A stretch of DNA of 64,000 nucleotides, from positions 1 to 64,000 of the forward strand of contig JAKSPL010000008.1 of NCBI GenBank assembly GCA_024404815.1, in the 5' to 3' direction. Both the position numbers and the translations under genes were made by a program. Positions 17,657 to 25,011 of the stretch are shown here, piece by piece (within the stretch, counting starts at the first letter, position 1; every line of letters begins with the position of its first letter). The notes under the pieces were generated by a model. That model was not told where the DNA came from. It did no database searches and saw only the letters and a list, made by a program, of their open reading frames with translations. This DNA comes from Oscillospiraceae bacterium. Lineage in GTDB: Bacteria > Bacillota > Clostridia > Oscillospirales > Ruminococcaceae.

Positions 17657-17693
17657 AAAAAACGCGGCTGTTTTCGATCAGCCGCGTTTTTTC
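17657..17693. terminator. Bidirectional terminator between dockerin gene and thiT
   Basis: Stem AAACGCGGCTG (17660-17670) with CAGCCGCGTTT (17679-17689). T-runs flank it on both strands, which suits the two converging genes. Confidence 0.85.
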
Positions 17694-17698
17694 ATTTC

Positions 17699-18259
17699 TC
17701 AGGATGCAGAGGAAAACAGTTTCTGTGTTGTCGGGATTTTCAGCAGGAGATATGTGCCGATCACAGTCAGGATGCCCTCAGGGAGCATGAACGCGCCGTT
17801 GTAGCAGACAGAATACAGCCACGCATTCTCCCAGCCCGACCAGACTGCGAAAATCGTTCCGCCCGACACAACATGGCAGAGAAAGCGGAGCAATACCGCC
17901 AGCGCAACGCCTGCGCACTTCCCGAAGCGTCCCTTATTGGCGAAAATGCCTGCCAGACCGAGTACGGTGAATGCCAGCAGATAATCGCAGAAGATACAGG
18001 CAGCAACTGTCTGCGGTGTCAGTCCCCACGAAAGCACCGCACCCAGATCCAGCAAAAGCTGTATCAGCGAATAGGCAAACGAAGTGCCGATTCCCCACGC
18101 CACGCCGTATTTCATGGAAATCAGGCAGACGGGAAGCATACTCAGCGGCGTCAGGCTGCCGCCCAACGGCATTTTCAGCAGCGTGATCATGCTCAGCACG
18201 GTGGACAAGGCGATCATCATGGCACTTGTCACCAAACGAACGGTTTTTTGGTTTTTCAA
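17699..18259 (-). CDS. thiT: Thiamine transporter S-component ThiT (ECF type)
   Basis: The substrate-binding membrane subunit of an energy-coupling-factor transporter for thiamine; it needs the shared EcfA/EcfT module, not encoded in this window. The 186-aa protein has about six membrane helices and family-like stretches: GGSLTPLSMLPV, ISMKYGVAWG and RFLCHVVSGGTIFAVW. The TPP riboswitch directly upstream independently supports thiamine as substrate. Start: TTG 18259 has AGAAAGGATG at a good distance of 9 nt; ATG 18268 directly abuts the AAAGG, so it is less likely although only three residues longer. Confidence 0.92.
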   Translation of the reverse strand: MKNQKTVRLVTSAMMIALSTVLSMITLLKMPLGGSLTPLSMLPVCLISMKYGVAWGIGTSFAYSLIQLLLDLGAVLSWGLTPQTVAACIFCDYLLAFTVLGLAGIFANKGRFGKCAGVALAVLLRFLCHVVSGGTIFAVWSGWENAWLYSVCYNGAFMLPEGILTVIGTYLLLKIPTTQKLFSSAS

Positions 18260-18296
18260 GAATATCATCCTTTCTGCAATCGAGCAGACAATGCAA

Positions 18297-18338
18297 ACAA
18301 AAAACGCTTCGGAATCCGTCATTCGGCTCCAAAGCGTT
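18297..18338 (-). terminator. Riboswitch expression-platform terminator of thiT
   Basis: On the minus strand AACGCTTTGGA (18338-18328) pairs with TCCGAAGCGTT (18313-18303), one G-T pair, followed by a run of T. It lies between the TPP aptamer and the thiT start. Confidence 0.88.
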
Positions 18339-18354
18339 CGGTACGTCAATACGA

Positions 18355-18445
18355 CTGTATTTCCCTACGTCGGCATTATCCGAATCAGGTTTCGGGTCAT
18401 TGCGTCTACGCAATCTCTCAGCCTGTCACACAAGCTCCCCTTGTA
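18355..18445 (-). promoter_or_regulatory. TPP riboswitch (THI element)
   Basis: Read on the minus strand it has the conserved aptamer blocks in order: GGGGAGC, GGCTGAGA, GACCC, then ACCTGATTCGGATAATGCC and CGTAGGGAA. TPP binding should favour the downstream terminator and switch thiT off when thiamine is sufficient. Confidence 0.96.
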
Positions 18446-18468
18446 TATGGAATTGCAATTCTTTTGAT

Positions 18469-18497
18469 ATTATAGCACGTTGTTTTCAGTTTGTCAA
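18469..18497 (-). promoter_or_regulatory. Promoter of thiT riboswitch transcript
   Basis: Minus strand TTGACA (18497-18492), 17-nt spacer, TATAAT (18474-18469): full consensus. Confidence 0.88.
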
Positions 18498-18520
18498 GTC
18501 GGGGTATCTCAATCTGCCGA

Positions 18521-18680
18521 AAAAGTATGGGGGAACCCCTTGATAGGGTTTCCCCACATCCCCTCCTGATCTTTGGTAAGAAGGGGGTATTTCGCGCTCT
18601 GCGGAGCGCGCCCAAAGGCTCTGCCTCTGGACTCCGCAAGCTTTTGAAAAAGCTTGACCAAAACTTTTAATATGAAGCTT
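18521..18680. repeat. Dispersed intergenic hairpin repeat, copy 2
   Basis: A 160-nt non-coding element. It begins with the reverse complement of the block seen at 33-56 (GTATGGGGGAACCCC), followed by a C-rich tract, a hairpin CGCGCTCTGCGGAGCGCG (18594-18611), a Ser/Ala-like phrase GGCTCTGCCTCTGGACTCC, and a palindrome AAGCTTTTGAAAAAGCTT (18640-18657). Such hairpin modules resemble the REP-like intergenic elements I recall from Oscillospiraceae. No transposase is attached. Confidence 0.6.
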
Positions 18681-18709
18681 TGTCAGCATGTTTCATTCTT
18701 TTACCAGCC

Positions 18710-18744
18710 AACAAAAAGATACCCCGACCGAAATCGGGGTATCT
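18710..18744 (-). terminator. Terminator of the NfeD-SPFH operon
   Basis: Minus strand AGATACCCCGA (18744-18734) pairs with TCGGGGTATCT (18727-18717), followed by TTTTTG. Confidence 0.88.
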
Positions 18745-18762
18745 TCTGATCGGATATGCAGA

Positions 18763-19770
18763 TCATGCCTTGGGCTGGTCGTCGGTCGCAATCGCTTTCA
18801 GAGCGGTGGTCAGACCTGCAAGGCCCTGAATCTCGCTCGGGATGATGATCTTCGTTGCCTGACCGTTTGCAGCCTTTGCAAAGGCTTCGAGAGATTTGAG
18901 CTGGATAACCTGTGCATTCGGAGAAGAAGCATTGAGCTTTTCGATACTCTCAGCAAGTGCCTGCTGGGTTTTCTGGATAGCCTCAGCTTCACCTTCTGCT
19001 TCCAGGATCTTCTGCTGGCGGACTGCTTCTGCACGCAGGAGCATTGCCTGCTGCTGAGCCTGTGCCTGCAGGATCTGGGATTCCTTATCAGCTTCTGCAC
19101 GGAGGATCTTGGATTCCTTTTCACCCTCTGCCACGAGGACAGCGGACTTCTTTTCACCCTCTGCCTGAAGGATCTTTTCACGACGTTCACGCTCTGCCTT
19201 CATCTGCTTCTCCATCGCATCCTGAATCTCACGCGGCGGCAGAATGTTCTTCAATTCCACACGGTTGACCTTGATGCCCCAGCGGTCGGTCGCCTGGTCA
19301 AGGATCGCAGTGATCTTCGTGTTGATGACGTCACGAGAAGTCAGCGTTGCATCGAGTTCGAGTTCACCGATGATGTTACGCAGGGTGGTAGCCGTCAGGT
19401 TTTCGATTGCTGCCATCGGGCGTTCTACACCGTAGGTATACTGCTTTGCATCAGTGATCTGGAAGAAGACAACGGTGTCGATCTGCATGGTAACGTTATC
19501 CTTTGTGATAACAGGCTGCGGTTTGAAGTCAACAACCTGCTCCTTGATGGATACGGTACGTGCAACTCTGTCAAAGAACGGAATCAGGCAGTGCGGACCG
19601 GTATGCCATTCCTCATGGAACGAACCCAGTCGCTCAATAACATAAACCTTTGCCTGCGGAACGATCTTGATGTTTGCGATTGCAATGATGATGAGAATTG
19701 CAAGCAGTACAAGAATTGCGATCAGCGGACCGCCTGATACAAAAGCAGGCATTACATTCAACCATACCAT
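18763..19770 (-). CDS. SPFH/Band-7 domain protein (stomatin/QmcA-like)
   Basis: A membrane-anchored scaffold protein of 335 aa that likely forms oligomeric membrane microdomains. It has an N-terminal membrane span (PLIAILVLLAILIIIAIANI), the SPFH core (VIERLGSFHEEWHTG ... VFFQITDAKQYTYGV) and a long Ala/Glu/Lys/Gln helix with repeated ILxAEGEK-type heptads, then a Gly/Leu-rich end (IQGLAGLTTALKAI). ATG 19770 has AGGAGG 8 nt upstream. It follows the NfeD-like gene by 47 nt, the classical SPFH-NfeD pairing. The direct client is unknown. Confidence 0.93.
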   Translation of the reverse strand: MVWLNVMPAFVSGGPLIAILVLLAILIIIAIANIKIVPQAKVYVIERLGSFHEEWHTGPHCLIPFFDRVARTVSIKEQVVDFKPQPVITKDNVTMQIDTVVFFQITDAKQYTYGVERPMAAIENLTATTLRNIIGELELDATLTSRDVINTKITAILDQATDRWGIKVNRVELKNILPPREIQDAMEKQMKAERERREKILQAEGEKKSAVLVAEGEKESKILRAEADKESQILQAQAQQQAMLLRAEAVRQQKILEAEGEAEAIQKTQQALAESIEKLNASSPNAQVIQLKSLEAFAKAANGQATKIIIPSEIQGLAGLTTALKAIATDDQPKA

Positions 19771-19817
19771 AAGAATATCCTCCTAAAAATTGTTTCCATG
19801 TGAAATTTGAATTGTGA

Positions 19818-20270
19818 TTATGCGGGTTCGTCAGCAGTTTCCTGCGTGTGGACAACAAGCTTTGCGCCGTCGATCTGCGATACAATGACGATCGTGTCTT
19901 TCGGAATGACATCGCCCAGCTCAGAAACAGCCGTCCAGTCTACACCATTGATGCGTGCGCGGCCTGTACCGAGCGCAGGATTGATCTCCTCGATGACCAC
20001 AGCAGCGGAACCAATATCACGTTCTGCATTCATGACCGCAACGTTCTTGACTTTCAAGCCGCGCAGAAGCGGGCGGGTCAGGAGCAGCAGCAGGAACGAA
20101 CCAAGTACGAAAATGGCAAACTGTGCAGTAAAACCGAGTCCGAAAAACGCGCCGATTGCAGCGGCAAGTGCGCCGACTGCGAACCAGATGCTGACAAGCT
20201 GCATCGTGGCGAATTCGGCAAGAACGGCAAGTACAAAAACGACGCCCCAGAATATCATATAGTGTGTCAT
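19818..20270 (-). CDS. NfeD family membrane protein
   Basis: The small partner of SPFH proteins, 150 aa. Three membrane helices (IFWGVVFVLAVLAEFA, WFAVGALAAAIGAFFG, FAIFVLGSFLLLLL) are followed by a C-terminal OB-like domain (about residues 85-150: IGSAAVVIEEINPALGTGRARINGVDW...). The ATG at 20270 is preferred over upstream in-frame codons because GGAAAGGAG lies about 9 nt before it. It is the first gene of a two-gene operon with the SPFH protein; NfeD proteins are thought to control assembly or membrane behaviour of their SPFH partner. Confidence 0.9.
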   Translation of the reverse strand: MTHYMIFWGVVFVLAVLAEFATMQLVSIWFAVGALAAAIGAFFGLGFTAQFAIFVLGSFLLLLLTRPLLRGLKVKNVAVMNAERDIGSAAVVIEEINPALGTGRARINGVDWTAVSELGDVIPKDTIVIVSQIDGAKLVVHTQETADEPA

Positions 20271-20352
20271 GGAGCAAAGCCTCCTTTCCAGCAAATTCGT
20301 TTTTGAATTGCAGCTTTTGGCGGTGAGAGATCCGCTTCAAGCTATGGTCATA

Positions 20353-20381
20353 TTGTAACATAGTTTGCTCAATATTGCAAG
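20353..20381 (-). promoter_or_regulatory. Promoter of NfeD-SPFH operon
   Basis: Minus strand TTGCAA (20381-20376), 17-nt spacer, TACAAT (20358-20353). Confidence 0.65.
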
Positions 20382-20668
20382 ATGCAAATTCAAACAAATT
20401 TGGGCGTAGCGGTCAGATTTTGAAAATTTCATATGGAATGCTCTTGCAATCGCCCCGAAATCACGGTTTTAAGCCTTATCTCTGTTCACGCGTTTCATTT
20501 TATTTCAGATTGATTTTTCTCGTATTTTCGTTAAAAACAAAATCATGCCCATTTGCGGATAATATGGCAGGAAATCGGGCATACTGTGTCTGTGTTCGTT
20601 TGGGGTGCTGACACTTCGGCGCACCCTCACCGAACCGCAAATACTGCATTCAAAAGGAGTCTTTTGTT
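20382..20668 (+). other. Upstream region of DUF1540 gene with possible structured leader
   Basis: About 290 nt without a gene. The 3' part can fold: ATTTGCGG (20551-20558) is complementary to CCGCAAAT (20635-20642), enclosing a hairpin GGGGTGC/GCACCC (20602-20608 and 20621-20626). ATGCCC (20545-20550) can instead pair with GGGCAT (20577-20582). No known riboswitch class fits. No clear sigma-A promoter is visible. Confidence 0.35.
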
Positions 20669-20848
20669 ATGAACCAGAAGAAAAACCCGAACATCCACTG
20701 CACAGTCGGACAGTGCCGCCACAACCTCTGCTCCGAGAATTTCTGCACACTGGATATGGTCAACATCGGTACGCACGAAACCAACCCCAGCGTCAAGGAA
20801 TGTGTGGACTGCGATTCCTTTGAAAAGCGTTCCGGCTGCTGCGAGTAA
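20669..20848 (+). CDS. DUF1540 domain cysteine-rich mini-protein
   Basis: A complete 59-codon ORF with AAAAGGAG 9 nt before the ATG. The peptide has eight cysteines spaced as in DUF1540 proteins: IHCTVGQCRHN, LCSENFCTLD, ECVDCDSF and GCCE. This pattern suggests metal (probably zinc) binding by the protein in the cytosol; the family has no settled function, though some members are linked to sporulation. It stands alone, with a potentially structured 5' leader and ireB on its own promoter 180 nt downstream. Confidence 0.85.
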   Translation: MNQKKNPNIHCTVGQCRHNLCSENFCTLDMVNIGTHETNPSVKECVDCDSFEKRSGCCE

Positions 20849-20960
20849 ATCGCTCTCAGCCGCGCTAAAACGGGACTTTGCCAGCGTGTGAAGTCCCTGT
20901 ACATCCTATACAAATTGAACTGTCAATTTACAGCAAAACGACCAAATTTCCGAAAAGCAC

Positions 20961-20989
20961 TTGAAGAATCCTCCGTTTTGCAGTATAAT
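20961..20989 (+). promoter_or_regulatory. Promoter of ireB
   Basis: TTGAAG (20961-20966), 17-nt spacer, TATAAT (20984-20989), about 40 nt before the ATG. Confidence 0.78.
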
Positions 20990-21027
20990 ATATACATCCC
21001 ATAGCGATAGAAAGGAGCGTCTTTCTG

Positions 21028-21273
21028 ATGTCTGATAAAACCATTACATTTTCCATCACAGAAGAAAAAGAGCTTGAAATGAAGCGCACCATGCAGAAGG
21101 TCTATGATGCGCTTGTTGAAAAGGGGTACAATCCGATCAACCAGATCGTCGGATATATTCTGTCCGAAGACCCCACATACATAACCGTGCATAAGAATGC
21201 ACGCAGCATGATCCGTCATATCGACCGCGATGAATTGATGCAAGTGCTTGTGAAATCTTATCTCTCTGAATAA
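21028..21273 (+). CDS. ireB: IreB family regulatory phosphoprotein
   Basis: A small cytosolic protein (81 aa) of the IreB/DUF965 family. In Enterococcus IreB is a substrate of the PASTA kinase IreK and dampens intrinsic cephalosporin resistance. The conserved block [20 protein letters not shown] and RHIDRDELM match the family. The N-terminal Thr residues ([10 protein letters not shown]) are the likely phosphorylation area. It is often found beside alaS and ruvX, but here it forms a monocistron with its own promoter and terminator. RBS GAAAGGAG lies about 9 nt upstream of the ATG. Confidence 0.93.
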   Translation: MSDKTITFSITEEKELEMKRTMQKVYDALVEKGYNPINQIVGYILSEDPTYITVHKNARSMIRHIDRDELMQVLVKSYLSE

Positions 21274-21287
21274 TTTTCGTGAAAAAG

Positions 21288-21318
21288 GGACCGACCTTCA
21301 CAGTCGGTTCTTTTTTTA
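21288..21318 (+). terminator. ireB terminator
   Basis: Stem GGACCGAC (21288-21295) with GTCGGTTC (21303-21310), then a run of seven T. Confidence 0.85.
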
Positions 21319-21382
21319 TACCGAAAAAACAAGGGAAAGCTGCGGCTGATTTATAGGATACGCCGAATCTTGCCGAAATGCC

Positions 21383-21411
21383 TTTACATTTCCGCTTCTT
21401 TCTGCTACTAT
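21383..21411 (+). promoter_or_regulatory. Promoter of amino-acid binding protein gene
   Basis: TTTACA (21383-21388), 17-nt spacer, TACTAT (21406-21411). The -35 side (CCTTTACATT, then CCGC) closely matches the acyltransferase promoter at 2771-2784. Confidence 0.6.
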
Positions 21412-21471
21412 GGAAAAGGAAAATGCCCCGCTGTCATGCGGCGGCAAATGATGAGAAATGAGGACAGTATC

Positions 21472-22320
21472 ATGAGAAAACACTTTTTCGGCAAACTTCT
21501 GACCGGCGTTCTGACCGCCGCTATGATGTTCACTTTCTGCGGCTGCGGTGCAGCTGATACCAGCGGTTCCGCCGGTTCTGACACACCTGCCGCAAGCACT
21601 GCTGACGACTCCCTGAAAAAAGTCAAGGACGCAGGCAAGTTCGTACTTGGTCTGGATGCGACCTTCGAACCGATGGGCTATACCGATGAAAACGACCAGA
21701 TCGTCGGCTTCGATATCGACCTCGCAGAAGAAGTCTGCAAGCGCATGGGCGTTGAACTGGTCAAGCAGCCGATCAACTGGGATACCAAGGAAGAAGACCT
21801 CAACGGAGGAAGAATCGACTGCATCTGGAACGGTATGTCCGTCAACGCTTCCCGTCAGGAAACCATGAATCTCTCTGAGCCGTATATGAAGAACGCAATG
21901 GTATTTGTTGTCCCTGCTGACAGCGATGCCAAGAGCATGGACGACCTCGCAGAAGCAAAGATCGGCGTTCAGAACGGTTCCTCTGCGCAGGAGATCCTCG
22001 AAGCATCCGCGATCGCTTCTACCATGAACGAACAGGTGCTGGCTACCAATGTAGAGGCACTCATGCAGATGGACAGCGGTCTTGTGGACGCTGTGTTCCT
22101 CGACTCCGTTGTCGCTGAGTACAAGATCAATGCAGACCAGAAGGACTGGAAGATCCTTCCTGACGGTCTGGAAGAAGAAGAATATGCCATCGGCTTCCGC
22201 AAGAACGATGCGGCACTCCGCGATGAGGTACAGAAAATCCTCGGCGAGATGAAAGCAGACGGCACCGTCGAAAAAATCGCATCCGAATGGTTCGGCTCCG
22301 ATGTGACCACCATTCAGTAA
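21472..22320 (+). CDS. Amino-acid ABC transporter substrate-binding lipoprotein
   Basis: An extracellular lipoprotein of 282 aa that captures a polar amino acid for the permease and ATPase encoded next. The signal peptide (MRKHFFGKLLTGVLTAAMMF) ends in a lipobox-type FCGC, with the lipidated Cys at about residue 25. The SBP_bac_3 domain shows GLDATFEPMGYTDENDQIVG, FDIDLAEEVCKRMG and WNGMSVNASRQETMNLSEPY. Ligand (cystine, glutamine or another) cannot be decided. ATG 21472 follows GAGGAC. A strong terminator separates it from the permease, so the binding protein can be made in excess. Confidence 0.9.
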   Translation: MRKHFFGKLLTGVLTAAMMFTFCGCGAADTSGSAGSDTPAASTADDSLKKVKDAGKFVLGLDATFEPMGYTDENDQIVGFDIDLAEEVCKRMGVELVKQPINWDTKEEDLNGGRIDCIWNGMSVNASRQETMNLSEPYMKNAMVFVVPADSDAKSMDDLAEAKIGVQNGSSAQEILEASAIASTMNEQVLATNVEALMQMDSGLVDAVFLDSVVAEYKINADQKDWKILPDGLEEEEYAIGFRKNDAALRDEVQKILGEMKADGTVEKIASEWFGSDVTTIQ

Positions 22321-22334
22321 GCACAGAAACGCAT

Positions 22335-22380
22335 ATGTCCGCAGCAGAGGAAAATTCTTCTGCTGCGGACATTTTGTTTT
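22335..22380 (+). terminator. Terminator between binding-protein and permease genes
   Basis: Stem ATGTCCGCAGCAGA (22335-22348) with TCTGCTGCGGACAT (22359-22372), 10-nt loop, then TTTGTTTTT. Confidence 0.88.
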
Positions 22381-22405
22381 TCTGACGTTTTTTGTCCCTA
22401 AGCAG

Positions 22406-22434
22406 TTGCATTCAGATGTTATTTGTGATATAAT
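22406..22434 (+). promoter_or_regulatory. Promoter of permease-ATPase genes
   Basis: TTGCAT (22406-22411), 17-nt spacer, TATAAT (22429-22434). Confidence 0.75.
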
Positions 22435-22469
22435 GGAAATATCTTTTGGAAAAAGGTGGGATTCATACC

Positions 22470-23174
22470 ATGTCCTTCGATGAAATCGGCAAAGTGTTCC
22501 TGATTCTCCTGAAATATCTGCTTCCGACGCTGAAAGTGTTCGGCATGACGCTGCTGTTTTCCATTCCGCTCGGCATGATCGTCGCGCTGCTGAAAATGTG
22601 CAAAGTCAAGCCTGTGTCGTGGCTGATGAATATTTACATCATGATCATGCGCGGAACACCGCTGATGCTGCAAGTCATCATTGCATATTTTGCCATTCCG
22701 ATGCTGATGCAGAATGCCGCAACGCCTGCGTGGCTGAACAGTCTGCTGTCGGGTGTGGATATCAAAGGCGATGCCTATATGTTCCGCTCGGTACTGGTCG
22801 CATTTTCCCTCAACTATGCGGCATATTTTGCGGAGATCTTCCGCGGCGGCATCGAATCCATTCCGAAAGGACAGTATGAAGCTTCTGCCTGTCTCGGTTT
22901 TTCCCGTACACAGACATTCTTCCGCATCATTCTGCCGCAGGTGTTCAAGCGCGTTCTCCCTGCAAGCACCAACGAAATCATCACGCTCGTCAAGGATACC
23001 TCGCTCGCAAATGTCGTTGCCTACGCTGAAATCACCATGAAAGCAAAGCAGCAGATGCAGCTTTACAGCTCGCTGACACCGCTTGTGTTGGCAGGTGTCA
23101 TGTATTTCGTACTCGCTATGGTTCTTTCGCTGCTCTCCTCGTTCATTGAGAAGAAGCTGAGCTATTATAAATAA
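22470..23174 (+). CDS. Amino-acid ABC transporter permease
   Basis: The membrane channel of the polar amino-acid uptake system, 234 aa with about five membrane spans. The HisM-type EAA loop that contacts the ATPase is visible as EASACLGFSRTQTFFRIILPQ, and MRGTPLMLQ is the usual signature of this family. ATG 22470 has AAGGTGG upstream and gives the standard length. It is followed by the ATPase 12 nt later, so the two are co-transcribed from the promoter at 22406-22434. Confidence 0.93.
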   Translation: MSFDEIGKVFLILLKYLLPTLKVFGMTLLFSIPLGMIVALLKMCKVKPVSWLMNIYIMIMRGTPLMLQVIIAYFAIPMLMQNAATPAWLNSLLSGVDIKGDAYMFRSVLVAFSLNYAAYFAEIFRGGIESIPKGQYEASACLGFSRTQTFFRIILPQVFKRVLPASTNEIITLVKDTSLANVVAYAEITMKAKQQMQLYSSLTPLVLAGVMYFVLAMVLSLLSSFIEKKLSYYK

Positions 23175-23186
23175 GGGGGCTGCACT

Positions 23187-23948
23187 ATGGCAATGCTGGA
23201 AGTCAAGAATTTATGCAAACGCTTCGGCGATTTAGAAGTCCTCAAAGATATTTCGTTCAATGTGGAACAGGGAAATGTCATCGCAATCATCGGACCGTCA
23301 GGAAGCGGAAAATCTACACTCCTGCGCTGTATCAATCAGCTGGAACGTGCAGACGGCGGTACCGTCAAGGTCTGCGGCATGGATATGCTCGAACAGAAAG
23401 ACGGCAAGGCTGTCTACGCCTCCGCAAAAACCTTACAGCAGATCCGTCTGAAAATCGGTCTGGTGTTCCAGAATTTTAACCTGTTTCCGCATTTTACCGT
23501 TCTGCGAAACATCACTGAGGCTCCCGTTCATGTTCTCAAACAAAACCGCGCAGATGCAGAAAAAACGGCAATGCAGCTGCTCGAAAAAATGGGGCTTGGC
23601 ACAAAAGCAAACGCCTATCCCTGTGAGCTTTCGGGCGGTCAGCAGCAGCGTGTTTCCATTGCCCGCGCACTCGCTCTGAAACCCGAAATTCTCTTTTTCG
23701 ATGAGCCGACCTCTGCACTTGACCCCGAGCTGACAGGCGAAATCCTCAAAGTCATCAAATCCCTTGCAAAAGAGGGCATGACGATGGTCATTGTTACGCA
23801 CGAAATGGCGTTTGCAAGAGATGTCGCTGACCATGTGATCTTCATGGAAAAAGGACTCATTGTGGAAGAAGGTGCGCCGTCACAGCTCTTTGGTGAGAAT
23901 GCGACCGAACGTACCAAACAATTTTTGCAGCGGTTCAGCGAGGGTTGA
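23187..23948 (+). CDS. Amino-acid ABC transporter ATP-binding protein
   Basis: The cytosolic ATPase of the polar amino-acid importer, 253 aa. Walker A is GPSGSGKST, the Q-loop is in VFQNFNLFPHFTVLRN, the ABC signature is LSGGQQQRVSIARAL, Walker B is ILFFDEPTSALDPE and the switch His lies in VIVTHEMAFA. All catalytic residues are present. It is the last gene of the transporter set; the next plus-strand gene is rpsB, behind its own promoter. The ATG is preceded by AAGGGGG. Confidence 0.95.
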   Translation: MAMLEVKNLCKRFGDLEVLKDISFNVEQGNVIAIIGPSGSGKSTLLRCINQLERADGGTVKVCGMDMLEQKDGKAVYASAKTLQQIRLKIGLVFQNFNLFPHFTVLRNITEAPVHVLKQNRADAEKTAMQLLEKMGLGTKANAYPCELSGGQQQRVSIARALALKPEILFFDEPTSALDPELTGEILKVIKSLAKEGMTMVIVTHEMAFARDVADHVIFMEKGLIVEEGAPSQLFGENATERTKQFLQRFSEG

Positions 23949-23970
23949 AGCCGCATTCGTGAAATGCCAC

Positions 23971-24030
23971 AAAAACAGCGGAGATGGCCTTCGAAAATTC
24001 TCTTTTGAATTTTGAAGGAATCTCCGCTGT
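23971..24030 (-). terminator. Long hairpin between ABC transporter and rpsB
   Basis: ACAGCGGAGA (23975-23984) pairs with TCTCCGCTGT (24021-24030), with inner pairing of GGCCTTCGAAAATTC and GAATTTTGAAGG. The T-tract (complement of AAAAA at 23971-23975) lies on the minus strand, where no gene ends. On the plus strand it may still stop or protect the transporter mRNA. Confidence 0.5.
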
Positions 24031-24034
24031 ATGC

Positions 24035-24063
24035 TTGCAATCAGGCGGAAAATGTGGTATAAT
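24035..24063 (+). promoter_or_regulatory. Promoter of rpsB-tsf
   Basis: TTGCAA (24035-24040), 17-nt spacer, TATAAT (24058-24063). A leader of about 115 nt follows. Confidence 0.8.
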
Positions 24064-24071
24064 ATCTTGTA

Positions 24072-24150
24072 CTTCGCACGGAAGGCGCTGCCTGCTCGGT
24101 TCGGACATTTGTCCGCTGCGGGTTCTCCCTGTGCCGTCCGGAGGAACATA
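24072..24150 (+). promoter_or_regulatory. Structured leader of rpsB, possible S2 autoregulation
   Basis: The leader contains a perfect small hairpin CGGACATTTGTCCG (24103-24116) flanked by GC-rich halves (CACGG near 24077 and CCTGTG near 24128) that can form an outer stem. S2 operons are often feedback-controlled by S2 binding to the leader; whether this is such a site is inference. Confidence 0.35.
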
Positions 24151-24185
24151 AACCAAATTTTTCTATTTACAGGAGGATTACTCAA

Positions 24186-24938
24186 ATGGGCGTTGTATCT
24201 ATGAAACAGCTCCTCGAAGCAGGTGTCCACTTCGGTCACCAGACCAGACGTTGGAACCCGAAAATGGCTCCGTATATCTTTACAGAGCGCAACGGCATCT
24301 ACATCATCGACCTTCAGAAAACTGTCCGCAAGCTCGAAGATGCTTACGCATTCGTGCGTGACCTCTCCGCACAGGGCAAGTCCGTTCTGTTCGTCGGCAC
24401 CAAGAAGCAGGCTGCTGATTCCATCCGTGAAGAAGCTGTCCGCTCCGGTTCCCACTACGTCAATGCTCGCTGGCTCGGCGGCATGATGACCAACTACAAG
24501 ACCATCCAGCAGAGAATCAAGCGTCTGGAACAGCTCCACGCTATGGAAGCTGACGGCACTTTCGCTCTGCTCCCCAAGAAGGAAGTTGCAAAGCTTTCTC
24601 TCGAAATCGAAAAGCTCGAAAAGTTCCTCGGCGGTATCAAGACCATGGATAAGCTGCCCGGCGCACTGTTCATCGTTGACCCCCGCAAGGAAAAGATCGC
24701 TGTTTCCGAAGCAAAGAAGCTCTGCATCCCGATCGTTGCTATCGTTGATACCAACTGCGATCCGGACGATGTTGACTATGTCATCCCCGGCAACGACGAT
24801 GCGATCCGTGCAGTAAAGCTCATCGCAGGCACCATCGCAAACGCTGTTATCGAAGGCCGTCAGGGTGCTGACGCTGCACAGGCTGATGCTGCTCCCGCAG
24901 AAGAAGCTGCTGCTGAAACCGAAGCTGCTGCTGAATAA
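24186..24938 (+). CDS. rpsB: 30S ribosomal protein S2
   Basis: A structural protein of the small ribosomal subunit, 250 aa. The family hallmarks are [19 protein letters not shown] at the start, [19 protein letters not shown] and [11 protein letters not shown]. The C-terminus has an Ala/Glu-rich tail ([16 protein letters not shown]), common in Clostridia. AGGAGG lies 9 nt before the ATG. It is the first gene of the usual rpsB-tsf pair. Confidence 0.98.
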   Translation: MGVVSMKQLLEAGVHFGHQTRRWNPKMAPYIFTERNGIYIIDLQKTVRKLEDAYAFVRDLSAQGKSVLFVGTKKQAADSIREEAVRSGSHYVNARWLGGMMTNYKTIQQRIKRLEQLHAMEADGTFALLPKKEVAKLSLEIEKLEKFLGGIKTMDKLPGALFIVDPRKEKIAVSEAKKLCIPIVAIVDTNCDPDDVDYVIPGNDDAIRAVKLIAGTIANAVIEGRQGADAAQADAAPAEEAAAETEAAAE

Positions 24939-24952
24939 TTTATAAACATGAC

Positions 24953-24979
24953 AGCGCGTGTACATATCGCGCACGCGCT
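24953..24979 (+). other. Hairpin in the rpsB-tsf spacer
   Basis: AGCGCGTG (24953-24960) pairs with CACGCGCT (24972-24979). No T-run follows, so it is more likely an RNA processing or stability hairpin than a terminator. Confidence 0.5.
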
Positions 24980-25011
24980 CACTTATAATCTTGAAACGGA
25001 GGATTCCCACT

